NCBI GenBank assembly: GCA_004552155.1
Contig: SFPF01000091.1
Span: 1 to 7,702, forward strand
Direction of reading: 5' to 3'
Source: Bacteroidales bacterium
GTDB lineage: Bacteria; Bacteroidota; Bacteroidia; Bacteroidales; Bacteroidaceae
Length of the DNA stretch: 7,702 bases
The position numbers and the translations under genes were made by a program. The notes under the pieces were generated by a model. The model did no database searches and was not told the origin of the DNA. It worked only from the letters and a program-made list of their open reading frames with translations. Shown piece after piece: positions 1 through 5,237 of this stretch. The stretch's first letter is position 1; every line of letters begins with the position of its first letter.

Positions 1-2
1 GT

Positions 3-1385
3 ACCGATAACCTTACGAATGCAGGCGCATTGTTTGCCGATGACTGCCCATTGTGGCAATCTCGCCTATACTGCACACGTTGGGAAGGAACGGAAAAGGG
101 TGATGCCATCAATGATGCAGAGTTCACCGGCAATGTCCTCATGCTACTTCGTGAAGCGATGGCTTTCGTAAAGGCAAATACTCGTAAAGGTTGGGAGAAA
201 TTACCTGATGGAAGAAAAAATAAACCTGAATATGCGGAAAGAGCAGTACTTGAGGCTTTAGTGAATCACTTCATTCATCGCGACTATACTGTGATGGGTA
301 GTGAGGTACATTTGGATATTTATGATGACAGGCTGGCGATAACCTCTCCGGGTGGTATGTATAGTGGGCAGATAGTGCAAGATTTACCCATTGAGGACAT
401 ATCATCGGATAGAAGAAATCCTATTCTGGCTGACGTAATGGCTCAGTTAGATTATATGGAAAAGCGAGGTAGCGGACTAAAACGTATTTGCAACGAGACC
501 AAAGCCTTAGATGGCTATAACGAAGAGCTGAAGCCTGTGTTCAAATCGACAACAAGCCAGTTTATAACCACCATGTACTCAATGGGATATGACACCAAGG
601 GAAATGGGATAGTAGTAAAACCAGAGATAAATAGAGAACAAGTAGTCACCAAGCAGTCACTAAGTAACCACCAAGTAATCGTTAAGTTATCACTAAGTAT
701 CCCCAACATTGGTGAACTGCTTCGAAAAATAGTCTCTCCTATGTCGGCAAAAAACATGAGACTTTTTTGTGGGCAGAAAGATTCATCCTATTTCAAAGCG
801 AATGTAATAGATCCTCTAATTACGGAGGGATTGGTCGCTATGACACATCCAGATTCACCTAAAAGTCCAACTCAAAAGTATTACTTGACAGATTTCGGGA
901 AAGCATTACTTTATAACGAAACAAATGGAATACAAGCAGAAGGTGTGTCAGAGGAAAGGGTGAACCGACTGATTGCGGAATTTACAGTAGCATTACCTCA
1001 GTTTGCAACAGGATTACCAGCGATGGAGGAACAATACCATTCTACACTTCCCATAGGAGATGCTCGTTGCTTCCAATCTGCGTACAAGATGAAGAAGGAA
1101 ATGTTCCAAGATAATGGCACATGGACCTACGAAACACCTGAATTATATCTGCATGAAATACAAGGAAACATCTGGCAGCACTACAATGTACAATTTCTAA
1201 TGCATCGAGCAGAAGCTATTTATAGGATTCGATTCTCTGAAATCAAAGATGCTTTCAAATCATTAGGTGTGGATGGAAAATTCGCTATCATAACCAGTTT
1301 TTATTTAGGGACATATGATGACCTTTATGGAGGTGATGTTACATTAAAAGAGACAAACTTTCGCATGAGGATTATCTTATTGTAA
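3..1385 (+). CDS. ATP-binding RecG-C/AlbA_2-type transcriptional regulator, 5'-truncated
   Basis: The reading frame is open to the left edge, so the N-terminus (in this family usually an AlbA_2/Schlafen-like nucleic-acid-binding domain) is outside the window. Counting from the TTG at 30, residues 75-110 carry EALVNHFIHRDY and DDRLAITSPGG, and residues 128-154 carry RRNPILADVM and EKRGSGLKRI. These are hallmarks of the HATPase_c_4 (RecG C-terminal) fold. Residues 225-295 look like a winged helix (YFKANVIDPLITEGL followed by QKYYLTDFGKALL). The last 120 or so residues (HEIQGNIWQHYNVQFLMHRAEAIYR) I do not recognise. Between the two domains the DNA is an 11-bp imperfect tandem repeat (640-702), giving an 11-residue protein periodicity. 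The stop overlaps the next start (TAATG at 1383-1387). The gene is AT-rich, unlike everything after 1870. Such proteins are thought to be DNA-binding regulators and are common in accessory islands; the target here is unknown. Confidence 0.8.
   Translation, partial: TDNLTNAGALFADDCPLWQSRLYCTRWEGTEKGDAINDAEFTGNVLMLLREAMAFVKANTRKGWEKLPDGRKNKPEYAERAVLEALVNHFIHRDYTVMGSEVHLDIYDDRLAITSPGGMYSGQIVQDLPIEDISSDRRNPILADVMAQLDYMEKRGSGLKRICNETKALDGYNEELKPVFKSTTSQFITTMYSMGYDTKGNGIVVKPEINREQVVTKQSLSNHQVIVKLSLSIPNIGELLRKIVSPMSAKNMRLFCGQKDSSYFKANVIDPLITEGLVAMTHPDSPKSPTQKYYLTDFGKALLYNETNGIQAEGVSEERVNRLIAEFTVALPQFATGLPAMEEQYHSTLPIGDARCFQSAYKMKKEMFQDNGTWTYETPELYLHEIQGNIWQHYNVQFLMHRAEAIYRIRFSEIKDAFKSLGVDGKFAIITSFYLGTYDDLYGGDVTLKETNFRMRIILL
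640..702 (+). repeat. 11-bp imperfect tandem repeat inside the regulator gene
   Basis: Consecutive units are AAGTAGTCACC, AAGCAGTCACT, AAGTAACCACC, AAGTAATCGTT and AAGTTATCACT, followed by the partial unit AAGTATCC. The unit length is not a multiple of three, so successive units are read in all three frames and the protein repeats every 11 residues (QVVTKQSLSNH, then QVIVKLSLSIP). Gain or loss of one unit would shift the downstream frame. Both alternative frames meet a stop almost at once: TGA at 713-715 and TAG at 730-732. Confidence 0.85.
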
Positions 1386-1642
1386 TGCGAAAAGAGCAGC
1401 TTCCTAGATGTAAGACAAAAATATATGAAGGTTCCAATACGGAGTATAAACTAATCAATGAACAGCATCTGCTATATTCAAACATCTTTAATATGAAAGA
1501 TGAAGGAGATGGACTTGGATTGGCAATGATGCGTGTTATTAAGTTCTACTATCCTGATGATAAAGACTTCCGTTATGTCAAACTAGTAGTGGACAGAATG
1601 GAACAGATAGATAGCGATTTGCATAAAATCAAGGAGGTGTAA
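1385..1642 (+). CDS. small hypothetical protein coupled to the upstream regulator
   Basis: This 85-residue acidic/basic soluble protein has no signal peptide or membrane segment, and I do not recognise it. The start ATG shares its A with the last base of the upstream TAA stop, a typical translational-coupling arrangement. No Shine-Dalgarno sequence precedes it, in keeping with coupling. Visible features are a Gly/Asp-rich turn (DEGDGLGLAMM, about residues 39-49), an aromatic/charged stretch FYYPDDKDFRYVK (about 54-66), and a C-terminal segment predicted helical by eye (VVDRMEQIDSDLHKIKEV). It shares the AT-rich composition of its partner, so the two probably travelled as one cassette. It could also be a piece of a longer C-terminus separated by an old frameshift, but the clean TAATG junction argues against that. 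Confidence is for it being a real gene; function is unknown. Confidence 0.6.
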   Translation: MRKEQLPRCKTKIYEGSNTEYKLINEQHLLYSNIFNMKDEGDGLGLAMMRVIKFYYPDDKDFRYVKLVVDRMEQIDSDLHKIKEV

Positions 1643-1645
1643 CTT

Positions 1646-1699
1646 TTGTTTGATTTCAAAAAAATAATCCCCCAAGAGGGTGTTTCACGTACCAAATAA
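1646..1699 (+). pseudogene. possible stub of a third cassette gene (17 codons)
   Basis: AAGGAGGTG at 1631-1639, the last codons of the 85-aa gene, is the strongest Shine-Dalgarno-like sequence I saw in the window. A TTG follows 6 bases after it at 1646 and would encode MFDFKKIIPQEGVSRTK before TAA at 1697. The start of this peptide resembles a protein N-terminus more than random sequence, and it stops where the AT-rich segment gives way to the terminator. It may be the remnant of a further gene cut off at the island junction. Alternatively it is a chance run and the purine-rich stretch is simply coding. Confidence 0.25.
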
Positions 1700-1725
1700 G
1701 GGGAAGAAGGAGAATTTGTTATAAG

Positions 1726-1775
1726 AAAAACGATGCGCCGATTTTGGTTTTCCCCAAAAATCGGCGCATCGTTTT
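1726..1775. terminator. bidirectional intrinsic terminator between convergent genes
   Basis: A perfect 19-bp inverted repeat (1727-1745 with 1757-1775) encloses an 11-base loop. Its core CGATGCGCCGAT is GC-rich. The outer stem is AAAA on the left and TTTT on the right, so either strand gives a GC-rich stem ending in a U run. It lies 84 bp after the + strand cassette and about 100 bp after the - strand methyltransferase gene, exactly where convergent transcription must be stopped. Confidence 0.85.
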
Positions 1776-1839
1776 CCAATGTGTTCGTTAAGCCAAATGA
1801 GCAACTTTCGTGCAAGCGAGAGCAGACCCGAACTTGGGC

Positions 1840-1859
1840 GGGCGTTCTGCAGAACGCCC
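1840..1859. repeat. 20-bp perfect palindrome downstream of the methyltransferase gene
   Basis: The sequence GGGCGTTCTG is followed directly by its reverse complement. Read on the - strand it begins GTAGGGGCG, 13 bp after the methyltransferase stop codon, and ends CGCCCGCCC. No U run follows, so it is a poor intrinsic terminator. The form (GTAGGGGCG, variable stem, CGCCC) reminds me of short REP-like intergenic palindromes found in several gut bacteria; that is a memory-based impression only. Confidence 0.6.
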
Positions 1860-1872
1860 CTACTATTTCCCC

Positions 1873-2673
1873 CTACTGCCTCAATTCCCAACACGCCACG
1901 GCCGCAGCGGCCGCCACGTTGAGCGAGTCCACGCCGTGGTGCATGGGAATGCGCACTGTGTAGTCGGCGCGGTCAATCGTGGCCTGCGGCAGTCCGTCGC
2001 CCTCCGTACCCATGATAAGCGCAAGGCGCGGTTCGGTTTTCAGGCAGGGCGCGTCGAGCGAGATAGAACGGTCGGTCAGCGCCATGGCCGCCGTGCGGAA
2101 GCCAAGGGCGGAAAGTTCGGCAATCGGGTCGGCTGCCACCGTCCAAGGCACGAGGAACACCGTGCCCATCGACACGCGCACGGCACGGCGGTTCAGCGGG
2201 TCGCACGCCGTGGCGGCCAGCACCACGGCATCAACGCCGAGAGCGGCGGCACTGCGGAAGATGGCGCCGACATTCGTTGCCTCCACCACATTATCCAGCA
2301 CCACCACGCGCCGCGCCTCCCTGCAAATCTCTGCCACACTCTCTAATTTCCGCCGCCGCATGGCGCAGAGCACGCCGCGCGTGAGCGTATAGCCCGTGAG
2401 GCTTGCCAGCAACTCGCGCTCGCCCGTATAGACGGGGCAGTCCTGCGGCAGCGCGGCCACGATGTCGGCGGCATCGCCCGTCAAGTGCCGCCGCTCGCAG
2501 AGCAGCGACAGAGGTTCGTAGCCCGCGCTCATCGCCACGCGAATCACCTTTGGGCTTTCAGCGATAAACACGCCTTTCTCCGGCTCCAGCCTGCTGCGCA
2601 ACTGCGCCTCCGTGAGGGCGGCATAGACCGCAAGCCCGGGGTCGTTGAGGGAAGTAATAGTTTGGACAGACAT
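1873..2673 (-). CDS. TrmH/SpoU-family RNA 2'-O-methyltransferase
   Basis: This 266-aa SPOUT-superfamily enzyme is predicted to transfer a methyl group from S-adenosylmethionine to a ribose 2'-OH in tRNA or rRNA. Residues 1-105 form an N-terminal substrate-binding domain, including EKGVFIAESPKVI as in SpoU_sub_bind proteins. The catalytic domain has motif 1 at 126-142 (LDNVVEATNVGAIFRSA, with Asn134 and Arg140), motif 2 at 217-229 (LALIMGTEGDGLP) and motif 3 at 242-259 (IPMHHGVDSLNVAAAAAV). These build the SAM-binding knot. Motif 1 has EATN where many paralogues have DPGN. I chose the ATG at 2671-2673: an in-frame upstream ATG at 2793 would add 40 residues translated from the repeat hairpin, which do not look like protein. 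Family and reaction are secure, but the exact nucleotide modified cannot be told from sequence. It lies downstream of ffh on the same strand across a 405-bp gap, so it probably has its own transcript. Confidence 0.9.
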   Translation of the reverse strand: MSVQTITSLNDPGLAVYAALTEAQLRSRLEPEKGVFIAESPKVIRVAMSAGYEPLSLLCERRHLTGDAADIVAALPQDCPVYTGERELLASLTGYTLTRGVLCAMRRRKLESVAEICREARRVVVLDNVVEATNVGAIFRSAAALGVDAVVLAATACDPLNRRAVRVSMGTVFLVPWTVAADPIAELSALGFRTAAMALTDRSISLDAPCLKTEPRLALIMGTEGDGLPQATIDRADYTVRIPMHHGVDSLNVAAAAAVACWELRQ

Positions 2674-2699
2674 ATTTATATATATGACTTGTAGGCTTT

Positions 2700-2808
2700 G
2701 ACAAAAACCATAAAAACCGCTTGCATCGTTTGAAGCCCGAAGGCACGCCGCTGGCTGCGGTCGGTTCCCGCCCGCTTCAAACGCCGCAAGCAAAAAACAG
2801 AAAAAAGT
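2700..2808 (+). repeat. structured repeat element, copy 1
   Basis: The order is: conserved flank (2700-2723, GACAAAAAC...AACCGCTTG), hairpin arm (2719-2736), short spacer, conserved GC-rich core (2753-2775), opposing arm (2774-2791), and conserved A-rich tail ending at 2808. The arms pair at 16 of 18 positions. Against copy 2 the flank matches 21/24, the core 22/23 and the tail 22/22, while the arm sequences are unrelated. On the - strand the hairpin is followed by GGTTTTTATGGTTTTTG, so it could act as an attenuator or terminator in the methyltransferase leader, 26 bp from the start codon. I know of no named family to which it can be assigned. Confidence 0.8.
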
Positions 2809-2850
2809 AAAGCACTCATTCTTTGATTTTACAATAAAAAGTAATTGTCC

Positions 2851-3011
2851 ACTTTTTTCTGTTTTTTGCTTGTCCTGTGTGGGCGGGCGGAAACCGACCG
2901 CAGCCTTAACGGATAAAACACGAGGCGAAAGTTCTACTTTCTGGCTCGGGTTTTATACGTTAAGGCGAGCCGCAGGCCCACACAGGACAAGCGGTTTTGA
3001 CTGTTTTTGTC
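2851..3011 (-). repeat. structured repeat element, copy 2 (inverted, longer)
   Basis: This is the inverted partner of copy 1, tail to tail across a 42-bp AT-rich spacer (2809-2850). Its arms 2868-2884 and 2976-2992 are a perfect 17-bp inverted repeat, although their variable part shares no sequence with the copy 1 arms. The conserved core lies at 2883-2905 and the conserved flank at 2988-3011. Unlike copy 1 it holds a second, nested hairpin (2903-2919 with 2950-2966, 16 of 17 paired, then CGAG/CTCG). The whole forms a 125-bp imperfect palindrome. It lies between the 3' end of ffh and the methyltransferase gene. No ORF of credible composition is inside, so it is non-autonomous or an RNA/DNA structural element. 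Confidence 0.8.
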
Positions 3012-3036
3012 TTATTCAACCAACGTCTATAAATTA

Positions 3037-3064
3037 TTCGGGGCGTACCGAAATACGCCCCGAA
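3037..3064 (-). terminator. probable intrinsic terminator of ffh
   Basis: A perfect 11-bp stem TTCGGGGCGTA/TACGCCCCGAA has a 6-base loop and lies 14 bp beyond the ffh stop codon. On the - strand it is followed by TAATTTATAG, a weak U-rich tail, so it may be a modest terminator or a 3'-end stabiliser. The conserved position right after the gene supports a role in ending the ffh message. Confidence 0.65.
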
Positions 3065-3078
3065 AAACTATTTTATTA

Positions 3079-3291
3079 TTATTTCAACTTAGGCATACCC
3101 GGCATCTGCGGCATCTTGCCCATCATGGCCTTCATCTTCGAGCCGGTCATCATCTTCATCATCTTGCGTGTCTGGTCGAACTGCTTGACGAGGCGGTTCA
3201 CCTCCTGAATGCTGGTGCCGGAGCCTTTCGCGATGCGCATCTTGCGGCTTTGGTTGAGGATTTCGGGGCGCTGGCGTTCCTTGGGGGTCAT
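3079..3291 (-). CDS. ffh: signal recognition particle protein Ffh, C-terminal M-domain fragment
   Basis: Seventy residues match the extreme C-terminus of Ffh: MTPKER at the start, then the SRP-RNA-binding helix-turn-helix region SRKMRIAKGSGTSIQEVNRLVKQF (about 15-38), and the methionine-rich tail (KMMKMMTGSKMKAMMGKMPQMPGMPKLK) that helps cradle signal sequences. In intact Ffh this is continuous with the GTPase part. Here its ATG overlaps the stop of the upstream ORF by four bases (ATGA), so coupled translation is formally possible. Compared with Bacteroidales Ffh as I remember it, about 20-25 residues between the IPGVG motif and SMTPKER are absent. Those residues form part of the finger loop and the following M-domain helix. 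RNA binding could survive in this piece, but the signal-peptide groove would be damaged. Coding integrity within the fragment is good, with no sign of decay. Confidence 0.85.
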   Translation of the reverse strand: MTPKERQRPEILNQSRKMRIAKGSGTSIQEVNRLVKQFDQTRKMMKMMTGSKMKAMMGKMPQMPGMPKLK

Positions 3292-4367
3292 GGAAAGGTG
3301 CCCACGCCGGGGATCATCGAGGCGAGGTCTTTGAGGTTGCCCATCTTCTTGATTTGCTGTATCTGGGCGAGGAAATCGTTGAAGTCGAACTGGTTTTTCT
3401 GAATGCGGCGTTGCAGGCGCTGCGCCTCCTTCTCGTCGTACTGCTCCTGCGCACGCTCCACGAGGCTCACGATGTCGCCCATGCCGAGAATGCGGTCGGC
3501 CATACGCTCGGGGTGGAACACGTCGAGGGCTTCCATTTTCTCGCCCGTGCCCACAAACTTAATGGGCTTATCCACCACGGTGCGTATAGAAAGGGCAGCA
3601 CCGCCGCGCGTGTCGCCGTCGAGTTTCGTGAGCACCACGCCGTCGAAGTCGAGGCGTTCGTTGAACTCCTTAGCCGTGTTCACGGCGTCCTGACCCGTCA
3701 TGGCGTCCACCACGAAGAGCGTTTCGTCGGGCTGCGCGGCCTCCTTAATGGCGGCAATCTCGCGCATCAGTTCCTCGTCGATGGCGAGGCGGCCGGCGGT
3801 ATCGACAATCACCGTGTCGTAGCCCTTTGCCTTGGCCTCGTGGATACCTTCGCGGGCTATCTGCACGGGGTCTTTACATTCGAGGTTCATATAAATGGGC
3901 ACCTCTATCTGCTCTGCCAGCACGCGCAGTTGCTCCACGGCTGCGGGGCGATATACGTCGCACGCCACGAGCAGCGGCTTGCGGCCTCGCTTGTTCTTGA
4001 GCAGCAGGGCGAGCTTGCCGCTTAGGGTCGTCTTACCGGCACCATTGAGACCGGCCATGAGAATCACGGCGGGGTGACCTTTGAGATTGATGTCGGTTGC
4101 CTGCCCACCCATAAGCTGCGCCAGTTCGTCGTGCACGATTTTCACGAGCAGCTGTCCCGGCTTCACGGCCGTGAGCACGTTTTGCCCGAGTGCCTTGGCC
4201 TTGACTTGGTCGGTGAATGATTTGGCAACTTTATAGTTCACGTCGGCATCAAGCAATGCGCGGCGCACGTCTTTGAGCGTTTCCGCCACGTTGATTTCAG
4301 TGATGCGTCCCTCGCCTTTGAGGATTTTGAAAGAGCGTTCAAGTCTTTCGCTAAGATTGTCAAACAT
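3288..4367 (-). CDS. ffh: signal recognition particle protein Ffh, NG GTPase domain and start of M domain
   Basis: This is the GTPase of the signal recognition particle; with 4.5S RNA it carries ribosomes making membrane or secreted proteins to FtsY. The N domain occupies residues 1-95. The G domain has G1 GLNGAGKT (106-113), DTAGR (189-193), the DTRGG loop (252-256), TKLD (247-250) and GTGEK (273-277). The M domain begins at about 300, with DFLAQIQQIKKMGNLKDLASMIPGVG at 332-356, and then the frame ends abruptly in TFP-stop. Ffh normally runs to about 440-450 residues without a break; here 359 plus 70 are present. All GTPase motifs are intact, and base composition is uniform with the neighbours, so the lesion must be recent, artefactual or functional. 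The start ATG at 4365-4367 gives the standard Bacteroidales N-terminus MFDNLSERLERSFK. A TAACTTTG -7 box lies 25 bp upstream. Confidence 0.92.
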   Translation of the reverse strand: MFDNLSERLERSFKILKGEGRITEINVAETLKDVRRALLDADVNYKVAKSFTDQVKAKALGQNVLTAVKPGQLLVKIVHDELAQLMGGQATDINLKGHPAVILMAGLNGAGKTTLSGKLALLLKNKRGRKPLLVACDVYRPAAVEQLRVLAEQIEVPIYMNLECKDPVQIAREGIHEAKAKGYDTVIVDTAGRLAIDEELMREIAAIKEAAQPDETLFVVDAMTGQDAVNTAKEFNERLDFDGVVLTKLDGDTRGGAALSIRTVVDKPIKFVGTGEKMEALDVFHPERMADRILGMGDIVSLVERAQEQYDEKEAQRLQRRIQKNQFDFNDFLAQIQQIKKMGNLKDLASMIPGVGTFP

Positions 4368-4392
4368 AGTGTATTCTTTACTTTTTCGGGCG

Positions 4393-4400
4393 CAAAGTTA
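4393..4400 (-). promoter_or_regulatory. Bacteroidetes-type -7 promoter box for ffh
   Basis: On the - strand the sequence is TAACTTTG followed by CGCCCG, an exact match to the TAnnTTTG consensus used by the primary sigma factor of Bacteroidetes. It would place transcription start about 20 bases before the ffh ATG. I do not see a convincing TTTG -33 box at the usual spacing. Confidence 0.65.
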
Positions 4401-4533
4401 CAAAATAAAATCAACGTGGGCATTATCTTAGCATACAATGGGGGAAAAGGCACGCCGAGCGCGGCACAATAATCCGGGAGCGTTGCCGTTTTATGGTTAT
4501 ATACGAATACGCGTTGGTTGATCAGTTCGTGAT

Positions 4534-4549
4534 TTTGACAAAAACCATA
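4534..4549 (+). repeat. third copy of the repeat-element flank motif
   Basis: TTTGACAAAAACCATA is identical over 16 bases to 2697-2712, the outer flank of repeat copy 1. It lies alone in the 216-bp gap between the divergent ffh and HXXEE genes, 35 bp before the HXXEE start. It is flanked by short complementary stretches (GTTGGTTG at 4513-4520 and CAACCAAC at 4556-4563), which could put it in the loop of an 8-bp hairpin. No core or tail of the element accompanies it. It may be a relic, or a shared promoter or binding motif. Confidence 0.45.
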
Positions 4550-4583
4550 TTTTTTCAACCAACTGATTAAACTTTTTATTCTC

Positions 4584-5120
4584 ATGAGCGCACTTTCAAT
4601 ATTAGTGTTTGTCTTGCCCCTGCCGTTGGCTTTCGTGCTCCACGATGCGGAGGAGATAGCGGTGCAGGGCAGGTGGATACGGACGCACGGGGCGGAACTG
4701 TCGCGGCGTTTCCCTAAGTTTGAACCGATGATAGCGCGGCTCGGCGCTCTCGGCACGCGCGGCTTTGCCATCGCCGCCGCCGAAGAACTGGCCGTGCTGC
4801 TCGCCGTTACGGCCTACGTTTTGGTAGGCGGCACGGGGGCGGCAGAGGTATGGGGCGCGGTTTTTCTCGCGTTTTCCCTGCATCTGATTGTCCACGCCGT
4901 GCAGGCTACAATGGTGCGGGGTTACGTGCCGGGACTGACAACGTCGCTCCTGCTGCTACCGTATGCCGCCTTCGGCGTGTGGAGCATGAGCCTCGTGTGG
5001 AGCGTACCGAAAATCCTCGCGCTCGCTGCGGCAGGCAGCCTCGCCGTGGCCGCCAACCTGCGGCTCGCGCACGGCCTCGGGTTGCTGCTGGCAAAGGGCA
5101 AAGGCGAAAATGCTGCTTAG
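4584..5120 (+). CDS. HXXEE domain-containing integral membrane protein
   Basis: This 178-aa hydrophobic protein has four to five likely membrane helices (about residues 3-20, 60-82, 87-108, 119-140 and 143-165) and a basic C-terminus. The defining motif HDAEE (20-24, His20 and Glu23/Glu24) sits at the end of the first helix, as in the HXXEE family. A second acidic pair (AAAEE, 65-69), paired histidines (HLIVH, 100-104) and GYVPG (113-117) are also typical of that family. The conserved His and Glu residues could bind a metal or form an active site in the membrane, but the family has no established function that I know of. It is divergent from ffh and followed 117 bp later by mazG, which has its own promoter box, so it may be monocistronic. 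The ATG at 4584 is the first in frame and starts directly at the first membrane helix. Confidence 0.8.
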   Translation: MSALSILVFVLPLPLAFVLHDAEEIAVQGRWIRTHGAELSRRFPKFEPMIARLGALGTRGFAIAAAEELAVLLAVTAYVLVGGTGAAEVWGAVFLAFSLHLIVHAVQATMVRGYVPGLTTSLLLLPYAAFGVWSMSLVWSVPKILALAAAGSLAVAANLRLAHGLGLLLAKGKGENAA

Positions 5121-5189
5121 GCCTCGCCGATATTGCCTCAATAATGCACATTATCTCCGCGTTTCTGCCTTTGCTTATATGAAAATTGC

Positions 5190-5197
5190 TAATTTTG
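5190..5197 (+). promoter_or_regulatory. Bacteroidetes-type -7 promoter box for mazG
   Basis: TAATTTTG followed by CAAG fits the TAnnTTTG -7 consensus and lies 40 bp before the mazG start, in an AT-rich stretch between GC-rich genes. A TTTG occurs at 5170-5173, but the 16-bp gap is shorter than the usual 19-21, so the -33 assignment is weak. Confidence 0.55.
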
Positions 5198-5237
5198 CAA
5201 GAGTATATTTTTACGCCTATACATCTTTATATATATC

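Noticed and set aside
1810..2392. + strand open frames opposite the methyltransferase gene
   Set aside because: They are mirrors of a GC-rich - strand gene with all three TrmH motifs; no credible protein features.
2674..2793. Extending the methyltransferase start to an upstream ATG at 2793
   Set aside because: The extra 40 codons read through repeat copy 1, and family alignment begins at MSVQTITSLNDP.
2700..3011. CRISPR array or retron msr/msd
   Set aside because: There are only two units, inverted rather than direct, no spacer series, and no cas or reverse-transcriptase gene in the window.
2870..3208. + strand open frame through repeat copy 2 into ffh
   Set aside because: It is translated from a hairpin and then antisense to ffh; no independent support.
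3288..3291. Programmed ribosomal frameshifting to join the two ffh ORFs
   Set aside because: No slippery sequence is evident, and a frameshift would not restore the missing M-domain residues; ATGA coupling is the simpler reading if both are made.
4447..4457. 11-base match (AAGGCACGCCG) to 2740-2750 as further evidence of a third repeat copy
   Set aside because: It is short, GC-rich and in the wrong order relative to the flank motif; chance is likely.
4238..4771. - strand open frame spanning the ffh start and the HXXEE gene
   Set aside because: It crosses the ffh start in another frame and runs antisense through HXXEE; no family features.
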